A DNA stretch of 64,000 bases from Saccharomycopsis fibuligera x Saccharomycopsis cf. fibuligera (GCA_001936135.1 CP012810.1:186001-250000); one strand, 5' to 3'. Numbered from the stretch's first letter, positions 19,857-30,446 are shown. Translations and numbers: made by a program. Notes: generated by a model from the letters alone, not told the origin.

Positions 19857-22373
19857 TTAAATACCAAAAGTCCCGCTATTGAGCGCACTTCTAAGTGCTT
19901 TCTTGTCAGTTTGCTTGGTGCTTGGTCCATGGAGCTTATTGAAACTCGTTGCTGCTGGCATTTGAGCAATCGTTAAATCACTTCTCGTCATTGGCTGTGG
20001 TGCACCAGCAGCTGGCCCTTGTGATGTTGGTGCACCAGCAGGAGATGGGGTTGCCCCACTACCCGGCATCTTTGGTGAAACATTGCCTTGTGGTGGTGGA
20101 GGACCATATCTTGGATATTGTGCCCCTGGTACACCTAACTGGGGCGAGCTATTTGGTCTGTATCCATTAGGAGGTGGCGGGCCGCCAGGACCAGCGCGAT
20201 ATGGTACTGCTCCTGGTGGTGGTGGCCCTGGTCTATAGGCTCCTGGCGGTGGCGGCTGTCTATAGGTTCCTGGTGGTGGTGGTGGCCCTTGGCGAGTTGG
20301 TGAGTATCTTGCTGGTTGGCCTGGTATAGGTGCTGGTGCATGTTGACCTGGTGCTGGGCCATGCCGTGGCGGTGGTGGTGCTGAATGAGTATATCCTGGA
20401 TGCTGATAATAAGATTGGTCATAGTAATAATAATCACCGCCATCTTTCTGTTGATTATCATAGTAATAATAGTTTTGAGCAGGTGGTGGTGGGCCTCTTG
20501 ATGCTACTGGGTATGGTTGTTGTGGAAGCGCTGCTCCTGGAGGAGGGCCTGCTCCTGGAGGAGGACGTCTTTTAATTGCGCCGGAAGGAGGAGGAGGAGG
20601 AGGTACTCCAGCAGCTGCTGGAGGTGGCCCCTGTTGGGGCTGTTGCCCGTAATAATAGTCGTTGTAGCCAGCATTAGTATTATTGCCATACTCGTTTGCT
20701 CCTCCTGCATAGTAATTCTGATCATATGAATGTCTTGAATGCGCAGGACTCTTCCCTGGTGATCTGCTGCCATTACTTCTTGGACTTTTCACAGGAGAAC
20801 GTGCTTGTAACGTGGTAGTAGGGCTATTATGCGATGGTGGAGGATTAAACGAAGGATCACTAACTTGAAATTCTGTATACTCGCCATATGAGCTGCTAGA
20901 AACCTTTAGTGGATCTTGTAGCACCTTGAGATGATTGTTAGTGTTGCCACTGCTATATAAAGACTCGGGCACTGCCGATGAAGATTGGCTATTGTAAAGG
21001 TCGTGTTCACTATCACCATCGGAGATTAAACATTCTTGGATAATGAGCCATTTTACTTGATCTTGTTGAAACTCAAATTCTGCCACCAAAGTTTTGCCAA
21101 ACAACTGGCGCTTGGCATCTGAGGATTCTGCGGATATACTAGACATCCAGGCCCAAATGTAGTAATCATCAATGGCAATGCGTGAGACTGAGGCTTTGTG
21201 TACATTAAAGCCATCATCATCATCATCATCATCATCGTACCCATAATCATCTTCACTACTATCGACGCTTCTTTTTCGTCTCGCATCTTCATCTTCCTGA
21301 CTCCAACCATTTTTGAGCAAATAGTATTTTTTATCAGTACATAACTTGTCAACAATTTTGCGCGATTCTGGGGTGAGTTTTTCAATTATATTTTCGTTAG
21401 GATCTTTGAACAAATGCTTTAGTACAACATAATCTTCAATGGCCTCAAAAAATTCAGGTTTATCAAACAATAATGTTTTTGAGGTTCTTGCCAAAAGTTC
21501 TATTGGATCAGACGAAAGTTTGCGGCTATACACAGTTATTAATGGCATTGAAGTCAAATGAGCAGAAGAGATTGTATTTTCTGGAGGATACGGATTACTT
21601 GCGAGTAATGCTTGCAATGATCTTTGAATCTTCACTTTGGTACTAGTATCTGATGGTAACATGGATCTAAGAAATGATAAGAGTAAATGGAATGTAGCTT
21701 CAGAAGCAGGCAACCATTCTTCTAACCCATCAATGAAGGAATGGCGATTTTCGTCAGCATAATAATTGCTGAATCCCAATGATGAGCTAGTTGATTCTTT
21801 GAGTGATTTAGGCAATGGGCCTGAAAATGCCCACATGCCTGCCATTTTGGAAATTTTGCGCCCACTCAAATGGTTCTCTTTGGTGTACGCTGCTACTCGG
21901 ACCAACAAGTCCAAGAAATCATAAACTATAGAAGCATGGTCAGCGCTACTGAGACAGTTTGGCATGATTTCCAAAAACGCATTTTTGGGATAATCCTGTT
22001 CTTTCTCCTGTTGTTTGAATTTCTTGTAAGCGTCCCAACCAATGACACAAGAGTTGGGCAAACGACACCAAAGAAACTTAAGGGCAGAGACTAATGTGAA
22101 ACAGTCGGTACGTTTGATTATTTTCTTAACCAAGTCTGGATGATTGAGGTTCTGAAGCACTTTCTGCAAGAAAAATGAAAGCTTCTTGTCATCATTTTGC
22201 AATCTGAAGGGCAAGAAAATGTATGGTACTTTGGAACCGGAGCTTTTCAATTCGGAAGTGATCATATGGATCAAGTCCTTAATGTCGCTTCTATCAAAGA
22301 CCTCAATCATATCGAGCTCGATCTCATTGACAAAGGTTTTCTCACTGAACGAAGCCTTGGTGGGTTGATCCAT
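19857..22373 (-). CDS. DUF1708 (Msb1/Mug8-like) morphogenesis-related protein with proline-rich tail
   Basis: 838 residues from the ATG at 22373 (MDQPTKASF); the open frame extends upstream but without an ATG. The N-terminal half (about residues 20-430) carries phrases typical of the Msb1/Mug8 family: YIFLPFRLQNDDKKLSFFL, LSGRKISKMAGMWAF and LFGKTLVAEFEFQ. An Asp-rich run (about DDDDDDDD) lies near residue 390. The C-terminal 350 residues are Pro/Gly/Tyr-rich with PPPPP blocks, resembling profilin or SH3 ligands. The last residues (KALRSALNSGTFGI) form a short conserved-looking end. S. cerevisiae Msb1 acts with Cdc42/Rho1 and formins in bud emergence; a similar role here is inferred. The exact orthologue was not identified. 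Confidence 0.72.
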   Translation of the reverse strand: MDQPTKASFSEKTFVNEIELDMIEVFDRSDIKDLIHMITSELKSSGSKVPYIFLPFRLQNDDKKLSFFLQKVLQNLNHPDLVKKIIKRTDCFTLVSALKFLWCRLPNSCVIGWDAYKKFKQQEKEQDYPKNAFLEIMPNCLSSADHASIVYDFLDLLVRVAAYTKENHLSGRKISKMAGMWAFSGPLPKSLKESTSSSLGFSNYYADENRHSFIDGLEEWLPASEATFHLLLSFLRSMLPSDTSTKVKIQRSLQALLASNPYPPENTISSAHLTSMPLITVYSRKLSSDPIELLARTSKTLLFDKPEFFEAIEDYVVLKHLFKDPNENIIEKLTPESRKIVDKLCTDKKYYLLKNGWSQEDEDARRKRSVDSSEDDYGYDDDDDDDDGFNVHKASVSRIAIDDYYIWAWMSSISAESSDAKRQLFGKTLVAEFEFQQDQVKWLIIQECLISDGDSEHDLYNSQSSSAVPESLYSSGNTNNHLKVLQDPLKVSSSSYGEYTEFQVSDPSFNPPPSHNSPTTTLQARSPVKSPRSNGSRSPGKSPAHSRHSYDQNYYAGGANEYGNNTNAGYNDYYYGQQPQQGPPPAAAGVPPPPPPSGAIKRRPPPGAGPPPGAALPQQPYPVASRGPPPPAQNYYYYDNQQKDGGDYYYYDQSYYQHPGYTHSAPPPPRHGPAPGQHAPAPIPGQPARYSPTRQGPPPPPGTYRQPPPPGAYRPGPPPPGAVPYRAGPGGPPPPNGYRPNSSPQLGVPGAQYPRYGPPPPQGNVSPKMPGSGATPSPAGAPTSQGPAAGAPQPMTRSDLTIAQMPAATSFNKLHGPSTKQTDKKALRSALNSGTFGI

Positions 22374-22909
22374 GACTGATCTGAGTGTGAATCTGTTTGT
22401 GCGTGTGGATGTATATGATCTATTAAGCGCCAATGTATTAAAAGTACCAAAAATCAAAATAGTGAGGACTTGGAATGATAAGGTGACCAGAATAGTGAAG
22501 TAAGCAGAACATAAAAAAGGGCGAAACTTGTCTTGGTGCGACTAGCACTGGCTGGTTATTGAGCGATGGAAGTCAAAAAGAAGAAAGTACTGAGGTGATT
22601 GTTTTCTCAATGTGAAAAAAACGATGAGAACTTCGAGAGTGTAACGAGAATTAAAGTTTGTGGGAAAAAGGAAAGATAAACTGTAAAGGAAAGAATCAAA
22701 GATGGTAATCCGCTGAACCTAGACCAACTGATTGACAGTTTGAGAGCTCAAAGGGTGTTAACGTCTATAGAATATCTTGCTGGCTTATGAACTGTTGAAG
22801 TAGTTCTTAATTCTTAATGTTGGCGGTATTATAATTAGCACTAACGGAGACAGCGCCACTTTACGTACTGCCAGCCGGCTCCTGTTTTTCCTTCTCGTTT
22901 CTCTCTCTT

Positions 22910-22945
<36 letters not shown>

Positions 22946-24076
22946 TCTTTTACTGTAAGCTTCTCTTTCTCTTTCTCTTTTTCCTTTTTTTCTCGTCTTT
23001 GTTTTTGTTTATTTTCTGCCACTTTAGGCCGTTTGCAGCGTCTATGCGTGCATTAATGTGTATTGAAGTACAAACATGCTTACTGGCTACCATTGTTGCA
23101 TATGTATACGCACTGTTGCAGCATCCTATACACCACTTTAAAGGCAGAAGGCTCGGCTGAGTATATGCTTTAAAACCCGCAGGACAATGTCAGTAAACGT
23201 AATACAGTTTGCTCAAATAAAAGCATTATTTGTTTCCGGCTGTCAACTTCGCCAAATTGTTGTGTACCGTAACAAATAAAGACGGAAGGTCCAGCTGGTG
23301 CTGTTTTTTTTTTTTTTTTTTTTGCTGTAACCAATACGTATGGTGGGCGGATTGGTGATCAACGGTAAAAACAAAAATACAAATGCTGGCATACATAGAC
23401 GTTTATTAGACCTTTGTTTCGGCGCGGATATCCCGCGTATATCTAGCAGTTGGAGAGTGAAAATAAGGTAGTATTAAGTGATTTCAGCAATTGAAGGACC
23501 ATTTTTGAGATACGAAAGGAAAAAGGCAAATCTCTGCGCTATTTCGACTTCTATTTGTAAGTGAAACGAAGAAATGAATAGAATAAATTGACAATGATAA
23601 TACTGAAAAATAGAAAGTAAACTAGGCTGCATTCGAATTATTCTTTAGCTATAAGCGCAAATATCTTCAAAGCACAGTAGTAACTTTTCAACTTTCATCA
23701 AGGAGCCGAGTTGGGTTATGAGATTGCAAAGATCGGCAGTAGTGAGACTCCTCAATTGATACGCACCCCAGTATAAGACAACGTAGTATATATCATGCGT
23801 AAACGCAGTTCATAATTGAGCCAGCCTAAAAAAACCTTTTTTTTTTTTAAAAAAAAAAAAAAGACATAAATCAATATTATTTGCTTCTGAAAACTAGTAT
23901 TGTATTAACATTTTGAAGTTACTTATTTCTAATGATTACTACAGTATATATAGAAGTTAAATTGCAATGTTTTTTGCAAACTTTACATCAGAAAAACTTG
24001 TATACTCATTTGTACTCACACAATTTATAAATGAATTAATGTTACTTTTGTATATCTAAACCAAAAACGTGAACTA

Positions 24077-24113
<37 letters not shown>

Positions 24114-24226
24114 GTCCAAACATAGTCCCTAACTTCACTTGAAACTTTATTACTTCTTTGTCTAATAAAAAAAAAAAAAAAAAAAATTGCAGTTTACTTC
24201 ACCGCAAAGGTCTTTTTTTTTTTCAA
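22374..24226. other. Long intergenic region with (CT)14 and long poly-A/poly-T tracts
   Basis: 1.85 kb. (CT)14 lies at 22913-22940, T19 near 23305-23323, A34 at 24079-24112 and A20 at 24167-24186. The left part is the promoter of the DUF1708 gene; the right end is the 3' flank of the gamma-glutamyltransferase gene. I see no gene, tRNA or LINE 3' UTR here. Confidence 0.55.
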
Positions 24227-26638
24227 CTAAAACGACCAAGCACCGGAAAGTTTTCTCCACCAATCCCCCACAGCATGCCATTCTTCACCAACCATCTCCC
24301 TACTTATACCATTCATCACTGATCTGGACTCCGTCACCATCACCTTATGTCCCTTTGCAGACATTTGTTCCTTAAGTGCGCTCCCGGTATAATTTTCCAT
24401 ATATAACACTTCTGGCAAAAGTTGATGATGAAGTCTTGGGTAGGCTATAGTTTCAAGTAATGGAAATTTGTACATATATTTGCGGATTACTGCCTGGAAT
24501 ACTGTTGTGATAATGCGGCTTCCACCAGCGGCACCAATGACTAGGTCTGGAGCGCCATAATAATCACCGCCACTTGATTGTTCATTAGCCGATTGCCCAT
24601 CATCAAAAGGGTTACTTGAAGAATCAGTCACTGCTGCATCATTGTTGAGTTGAACATTAACTTTGTCAATGGTACTTGATACTAGATTACCATTAGCTTT
24701 TGTGTTGCTGATGCTATAATAACCCAGCCCATCTTTTCTAAAGACAATTGTTGGCACCATTGAGGAAAGTGGTCTTTTGAATGGTTCAACATAATTATAC
24801 ACTGAGGGTACCAAATCAAACGCGTTGGATTTATCCCCTGGAATCGAGAAATCATCCATTTGATCATTCAAGATGATTCCGGTTTCTGAATCATGAAGCA
24901 ATGAACCAAAAAGTAGATTTACCGATGCAGTCATCGAAACCAGATTATTGTATTGATCCACGATACTGAAATGAGCAGTGCCGTGATCATTCACTGGTTG
25001 AAAATCAGGATGATAATCGCGCCATGAGTCCAACGTGTGATGATCGGAAATGTTGTTAAATGCAGAACTAGCGTACTCAGGGCTTAAAAGGTAATTAATT
25101 CTTGCTTGTTGAGATGAATGGTCATTCTTGATATTGGTGATATTATTGTCAACATTTCCAACTTCAAGATCTTTATCATGCCCATTCACAACATCGCCCA
25201 ACTTTGTTCTTGCAGATCCCATCCATTTCATTGTTTCCACAAATTGATGAGTATGCAATTCAGTCAAATCTCCACCAACTGCAAAATTCTCGTCATGAGC
25301 ACCGTTTTGCTTGAAAAATTCATTCATAATGTTGAGCCCTGAAAGCATAGCAATGCCACAACTGCTGCTGGAATGCGGTACTAATACCTGGTATTTGTTC
25401 AAAAAAGTGGTCAGTAATGGTTTGCCAATTCTCAATCGATAATCGGCAAAGTCCTGAGCAGTTGCAATACCATTGTTTTCCCTAATGGTTTTCACCAATG
25501 ACTGGACAATAGGGCCCTCGGGATCATAAAATATGGCATCACTACCGTTATTAGCCACAAGTCTCAACGTTTTGGCATATTTTGGGCGTTTGATTACATC
25601 ACCTTCTTTGATGAATTTTAAATTCTCCAAACATTTCTTCCGCTGAGCTTTAGCAGATTCTGGAGATGATGGCAAAGGCTGAGAGTATTCACAGGACCGA
25701 ATGTCTTGGTAATTGGCAATAAAAAATGGCCAATCTTGATAATTATCAACAAAATAATCTGCTTTCAGTTTGATCATTATTGGCAACAACAGAGTGGATT
25801 TCCAGCCATTTTCAGCAAGTTGAATCACTGGTTCAAGCAACTGAGCCCAACTCACCTTACCAGAGCCATGAATCTTATGTACATGATAAAGGCCTTTAAG
25901 TTCACCGGGAATACCAACGGCAAGACCACCGTAACGCGATGGTTCTTCTCTAAAAATTGTTTTACTATCGTTACTGCTACTATTGTCATCACTAACGCTA
26001 ACAGTAACATTAAACATGTCTTTATGTGCTGCACGAGGAGCTTGTTCTCTAGCATCAATACTGACCACATGATTCAGTCCAGTATGCGCATCATGCTTCG
26101 AGGACATAATAAAACCACCTCCACCAATACCACTACTGAAAGAGTTGACGAGCCCAATGCATAAAGACACTGTTACTGCAGCATCTGCAGCATTTCCCTC
26201 GTGTTTTTCAAGAATAGTACCACCTAATCTGGAGCATTCTTCCACATCTGAAGCAATAGCACCCCGTTTGCCCCTCTTTAATAATGACGGATCAGGCAGT
26301 AGTGAAGGGTTTCTGTTTGGTGGGCCCATATTGAGACCCAATGCGTGGAATGCTTTGCTATCAAGATCATTATTATTGATATTTGCTAAATGTTTGTAAT
26401 CATTGTGATATTGTATTTGCTTCCCTGCCTCGGATGTATTACCAGCCTGACTATGTGTCTGGTTTGAGAGATAAAAACCAAGATCGAGATTTAGATCAAG
26501 ATGGCTTATCGCAACAACAAGAGATACTGTAGCAGCAATCACAACCGCAAAAGAGGACCAGCGACCATTTCTTTGTCTCTGGTGCTTGAAGTTCTTTTTT
26601 TGGTCAAAGCCAGTAAAGCCCGTCTCTATATCCGACAT
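24227..26638 (-). CDS. ECM38: Gamma-glutamyltransferase (type II membrane, vacuolar)
   Basis: 803 residues from the ATG at 26638. A short N-terminal tail precedes a single membrane segment (about residues 27-46, SSFAVVIAATVSLVVAI). The Ntn-hydrolase body follows with GNAADAAVTVSLC, SSGIGGGGFI, IDAREQAPRAA and a catalytic threonine in DHGTAHFSIVD at about residue 550, where the proenzyme is cleaved into large and small subunits. Substrate-pocket motifs NDQMDDFS and PLSSMVPTIV and the glycine loop GAAGGSRI are present. The enzyme breaks down glutathione and glutathione S-conjugates at the vacuole and supplies cysteine; this is family knowledge. It is longer than S. cerevisiae Ecm38 (660 residues), with Asn-rich inserts such as the one around VGNVDNNITNIKND and the SSTIDKVNVQLNND segment. 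Confidence 0.94.
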   Translation of the reverse strand: MSDIETGFTGFDQKKNFKHQRQRNGRWSSFAVVIAATVSLVVAISHLDLNLDLGFYLSNQTHSQAGNTSEAGKQIQYHNDYKHLANINNNDLDSKAFHALGLNMGPPNRNPSLLPDPSLLKRGKRGAIASDVEECSRLGGTILEKHEGNAADAAVTVSLCIGLVNSFSSGIGGGGFIMSSKHDAHTGLNHVVSIDAREQAPRAAHKDMFNVTVSVSDDNSSSNDSKTIFREEPSRYGGLAVGIPGELKGLYHVHKIHGSGKVSWAQLLEPVIQLAENGWKSTLLLPIMIKLKADYFVDNYQDWPFFIANYQDIRSCEYSQPLPSSPESAKAQRKKCLENLKFIKEGDVIKRPKYAKTLRLVANNGSDAIFYDPEGPIVQSLVKTIRENNGIATAQDFADYRLRIGKPLLTTFLNKYQVLVPHSSSSCGIAMLSGLNIMNEFFKQNGAHDENFAVGGDLTELHTHQFVETMKWMGSARTKLGDVVNGHDKDLEVGNVDNNITNIKNDHSSQQARINYLLSPEYASSAFNNISDHHTLDSWRDYHPDFQPVNDHGTAHFSIVDQYNNLVSMTASVNLLFGSLLHDSETGIILNDQMDDFSIPGDKSNAFDLVPSVYNYVEPFKRPLSSMVPTIVFRKDGLGYYSISNTKANGNLVSSTIDKVNVQLNNDAAVTDSSSNPFDDGQSANEQSSGGDYYGAPDLVIGAAGGSRIITTVFQAVIRKYMYKFPLLETIAYPRLHHQLLPEVLYMENYTGSALKEQMSAKGHKVMVTESRSVMNGISREMVGEEWHAVGDWWRKLSGAWSF

Positions 26639-27605
26639 TGTGTCTTTTTGCTTGCCTATTTGAAATCAGTTGTGAGTTCCAACAACAGGAAGAATAGGCA
26701 GGACTAACGATGAAAGATATAGCCAAACGAGACGGAGGTGGCTGCTTATCAGAAAATTGCACGTGCAGAGCAGCACCGCAAACTGCGTCATCATCATCTA
26801 CATACCATCGCGTCGACCTGCAGTTTATCCGCTATCAGCTTCACTGTGGCTTGTGACACATACATATTCCATGATAACATTGACTTGGAGACTCTCAAGA
26901 GTTGAAGAACCCCACAAGAACAAAATAGTGTATGTATGTACGGTCTAAAGTAGATGTTTTTTTTTGTTTCGGTTGTTGTTTTGAATAAGTAAGTAGAGTC
27001 GTTTTGTTTTTCTATCTTGGATGAAAACATCTCTAAGTAAACACATAATCCAGTCATTTTGACCGGTGCCGCTCTCAGTCGCAAAATCAAAATAAACAAT
27101 AACCTAGCTTTATTCGCATGCTTGACTCGTAAAAAACTAACAATGCAAATTAAGATATGACATTTTCCTCAGGAAAATTAGACATCAATATAAAAATGAA
27201 ACTGTAAAAGAACACGGTGTTTGTTTTCTTGACGATATCCGTCTGATTGATTATATAACTCACTCGCTCATTTGTGCATGAGGTAAAGGTTGGGGTCCGA
27301 GTGTAGCAAGGAATTAGTGTCAATAATAACTCTTTACATGATTTGGTTTTAGATAGCAGGCAACGGAACAAGTTGAAAAGCTTTTGATGCTTCTCAGTTT
27401 CCTTGTTGCCTAATCTGGTCTCGCATCAGGCATTTGTCCGATAACTTCGAATAACTGAGCAACTGAAGAAAACTATACAAGTGTTTTATGCAAGCTTAAA
27501 CGGTAGTGAAGTATATGTCTATTATTCAAAATACAAACTTAATCAGGGGAATGATTTGAGAGATAAAGTAAAAACAAAACAAATGTTCCACCATTCAACT
27601 ACTCC
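26639..27605. other. Intergenic region (ECM38 promoter; thioesterase 3' flank)
   Basis: About 1 kb. Open frames here are short and without family signature. No structured RNA or repeat stood out. Confidence 0.5.
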
Positions 27606-28733
27606 TCAAAGAAATTGACTTTGATCCAACCATTTGGGTACAACAATCAACTGTGTCGATTCAACTAAAACTTTCCGCTGCCCCTCTATCTCCTCTGGAC
27701 TATCAGAAAACACCAAATTTTCAATTCTGCCATTGATGAAGTACTTGTTGCGATCCACTTTAACCACCTTAGACTTAACGACAATACTCTGGTTAGTTGC
27801 AGTTGGAGCTTTATAGTCAATGTTCAAATTCGCTGTGACGCCAAAATGATTTTTATTTTTCAAAATGATCAATGGATAACAACAGCGATAGAGGGCCTCG
27901 TCAAGTAATACGGCGAGCATTCCTCCGTGAACTATTCCTGGGTGACCGTGAAGTGCGTCGCCTAAATGATAAAAAGCATACAGTTCATTGTAAGTGACTT
28001 CTCGGGTGTCGTTTTTGGTGTTACCCAAATTATCTTCAACTTTAGATTTTTGACCATGCAGAAGAACCGTGACATTCTTGTCTTTATCGTAGCCTAAAAG
28101 AGAGTACATTATTGGATACTTGGAAATCTTCCCCTGGCCACTAAGTGTATCGCCTGTCAAAGCCCCCTTTATGTGTTGTAGGTCCAGATAAAGCAAGTGC
28201 GTCACTTGTTGGAATCCGCGGTGCTTTAAGTGCTGGATGTATGGATGAGCAGCGATAGCTTCGCTTTCCGGTGATTCTGGTGGAGGCACCTGATCCAAGG
28301 GCATTGTCACAGAAGAAGAAGTTGACGTCGATGTATGAGTTGGTGCTGGAGCTGAAATTGATTGAAAAGGCGATGATGACATTGAAGAGAAGGAAAATGT
28401 GGAAAAGCAAGAAGTGATGGTTTTACTGGAAACTAATGGCTTGTCGAGGTGTTTCAAGGTGTGAAAGCGGCTGACTTTGATGATTATTGGTGTCAAAGAC
28501 ACTTTCAGTAACAGTAGGAGCATTGTCAATTTGTTCTTTCTGATATGTATTATCCAACTGGGCTTTGTGGAAAATATGTTTCTTCTATAGTTGAGCTCTG
28601 TCTGCTGTTTGTTGTCAACGACAGATGTAGATGCGATGGATGGCAGTTTTAGGCGGTGGTGCTCATAGCATCGGCTATTTTGAGCAAAGCGCTGCGCCTG
28701 TGGTATGTCCGTTGCCCATTTAGTCCACTCCAT
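27606..28733 (-). CDS. Hotdog-fold (4HBT) acyl-CoA thioesterase-like protein, probably mitochondrial
   Basis: 375 residues from the ATG at 28733. The C-terminal half is a single hotdog domain with the signature GIVHGGMLAVLLDEALYR and the strand NLNIDYKAPT, close to fungal THEM4/Fmp10-like thioesterases. Such enzymes hydrolyse acyl-CoA; the substrate cannot be told. The first 70 residues (MEWTKWATDIPQ...) are not conserved-looking. A second in-frame Met (MLLLLLKVSLTP) opens a hydrophobic then basic stretch with the look of a mitochondrial targeting sequence, so translation may start there, or both starts may be used. A low-complexity Ser/Thr/Pro linker separates it from the enzyme domain. Confidence 0.8.
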   Translation of the reverse strand: MEWTKWATDIPQAQRFAQNSRCYEHHRLKLPSIASTSVVDNKQQTELNYRRNIFSTKPSWIIHIRKNKLTMLLLLLKVSLTPIIIKVSRFHTLKHLDKPLVSSKTITSCFSTFSFSSMSSSPFQSISAPAPTHTSTSTSSSVTMPLDQVPPPESPESEAIAAHPYIQHLKHRGFQQVTHLLYLDLQHIKGALTGDTLSGQGKISKYPIMYSLLGYDKDKNVTVLLHGQKSKVEDNLGNTKNDTREVTYNELYAFYHLGDALHGHPGIVHGGMLAVLLDEALYRCCYPLIILKNKNHFGVTANLNIDYKAPTATNQSIVVKSKVVKVDRNKYFINGRIENLVFSDSPEEIEGQRKVLVESTQLIVVPKWLDQSQFL

Positions 28734-29218
28734 GCGACGCCGCGATGGAAAGAAGGAAGAAAGGAAGAAGGGATGAGCACCAGAAAAAGATGGCAGATGC
28801 TATAACTTCTTGAAAATTGGGAATACCTTGTCTATTTTAAAGATTTGCCCTCGAAACTAGCTGAAAATAAAAAAGCTCGCTCTTGCAGAAAGAGGTCATA
28901 CAGAAGATCGAACTGTTACCTATTTACTGTGTTTAGTGGGATAATATGCAGGTATATATACCATTATTTATTACTTCTACCACATTTAAACATAGATGCC
29001 TGCGTATTAGCTTAACTATTTAATCTCCTAAGGACATTGCCAGATATTCTGATATTGAGAAAACATTGTCTATAACTTCTCCTGTTATAAATTATGTAAA
29101 ACACATTTAAATACTTTGTGTTTGATAAATTAAATCAAAAGATAAAGTACAAGAAATTATTAATAGTAAGGGAAAATTTGTTTACTGTTTTGTTTTAGCC
29201 ATTTCCAGTATGTATACC
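28734..29218. other. Intergenic region, AT-rich
   Basis: Promoter of the thioesterase gene followed by AT-rich DNA leading into a LINE remnant. No gene seen. Confidence 0.45.
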
Positions 29219-29320
29219 TTTTTTTTTCACGCACAAGATTGATTTATTATCTTTATATAATTGGTAGAGAATAAAATCTTATAATAGCTTATTTATATAG
29301 TATATGCATTATAGTTTGCT
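29219..29320 (-). mobile_element. Decayed LINE 3' end
   Basis: On the minus strand the sequence aactataatgcatatactat ... ttataagattttattc ... aataaatcaatcttgtgcgtg followed by an A-run matches, position by position with substitutions, the 3' UTR end of the LINE copies at 8205-8434 and 8512-8719. Only the last 100 bp is recognisable. It lies about 470 bp upstream of tRNA-Tyr, pointing away from it. Confidence 0.6.
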
Positions 29321-29792
29321 GGAGTGACTAAATCTACTACTCATACCTGAGGTTTTCTCCTCTAAGTAGCACTGGTTAGATTAGTCTCTCCTCTAGTAGT
29401 GAAGGGTAGCCACTTACTGAGATCTTAGTTACGTAGTGAAACTTAGCTGAGTAATGAAGCTGGACTTATATTCCTTACTTTTATTATAAACTATATCACT
29501 AAATAAAAGTATTCTGTTCCTTCAAACTATATTAGTACTTTCGTTTCTTACCCATAATGCTCATGTGATGAAAAATTTTCCATCACATCTTTGATGTTGT
29601 TCACCTTAGTAATTATGCATGCGTCCAAATGTTCTTGGCCGCAAAAAGGCAGTTTACCCAAAAAGGAAAGTATACCTAATGAACAATATGAAAGATGTTA
29701 ATTGATATAATTCCAAACATAATTCAATTTTTTTAAATTATGATATAATCCTGAACGACTGCTGCAATTTTAAATCGAGCTGTTCAGATCTC

Positions 29793-29878
29793 CTCTCGGT
29801 GGCCAAGTTGGTTTAAGGCGCCAGACTGTAATGTTAACATTAATCTGGATATCGGGTGTTCGAATCACCCCCGAGAGA
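29793..29878 (+). tRNA. tRNA-Tyr(GTA) with an 11-nt intron
   Basis: Acceptor CTCTCGG/CCGAGAG, D-arm GCC-AAGTTGGTTTAA-GGC, anticodon stem CCAGA/TCTGG, T-arm GGGTG-TTCGAAT-CACCC, discriminator A; very close to S. cerevisiae tRNA-Tyr. The anticodon GTA is at 29828-29830. The intron of 11 nt at 29832-29842 (tgttaacatta) lies at the standard 37/38 position. T6 at 29881-29886 is the Pol III terminator. Introns in tRNA-Tyr are near-universal in eukaryotes, so this one is expected. Confidence 0.95.
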
Positions 29879-29944
29879 TATTTTTTGGTCATTTTCGTGA
29901 CTTGTTTTTTTGCCAAACAACACGGGATTCGCTTCTGCCATTTT

Positions 29945-29995
29945 TCACTTATATAATGTAGAAATAAAAAATCGATATTGTGTATTTTTTATTTT
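29945..29995 (+). mobile_element. LINE 3' end scrap
   Basis: About 40 bp (cttatataatgtagaaataaaaaatcgatattgtgt) match the terminal 3' UTR of the LINE family, followed by a T-rich rather than A-rich tail. It lies 66 bp downstream of tRNA-Tyr. Too short for certainty alone, but the atcgatattgtgt end is shared by all copies in the window. Confidence 0.5.
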
Positions 29996-30440
29996 TTTTT
30001 TCATTTTTATTATTATTATTATTACTAATGTCATTTTATTTGGCCTACTGTATGGCAAAAGTGGTCATTAGCTTGCATTGTGTTCATCAGTGCTACTAAG
30101 GGCGTTGCCGGTGACCCAGTGCTGGGATCGATTTGTAGAACAGCGATGTCATAGTCTGAGATTGCCATTGACAACCGAGGAACGCGATCTAGGAAAATAA
30201 TTGTAAAACTTTGTTTTACAAACTCAATTAACCTAGCTGAAAGTTAGCTCGGATCTGAGTACTTGTAAAAAATACGATTAAGCATACTACAAAGCAACCA
30301 TCATGACCTGTAGCTGCGTGCGTACACAGCCAATAGTTAGACATGTGGACTGTTAGTTGTCGTTATAGTAAACATACGATAAACACACCCCAATCCATGA
30401 ATAGCAAAAGTAAAGCACACCCATTCGGATATCTTTATAG

Positions 30441-30446
30441 ACGCGT
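30441..30446 (+). promoter_or_regulatory. MluI cell-cycle box (ACGCGT), distal
   Basis: ACGCGT about 560 bp upstream of the RNR1 ATG. It is one of three copies in this promoter; the distal one is the least certain. Confidence 0.5.

Noticed and set aside
24079-24186. A34 and A20 tracts as possible retrotransposon tails
   Set aside because: No LINE 3' UTR or other element precedes them; long poly(dA:dT) runs occur throughout this genome's intergenic DNA.
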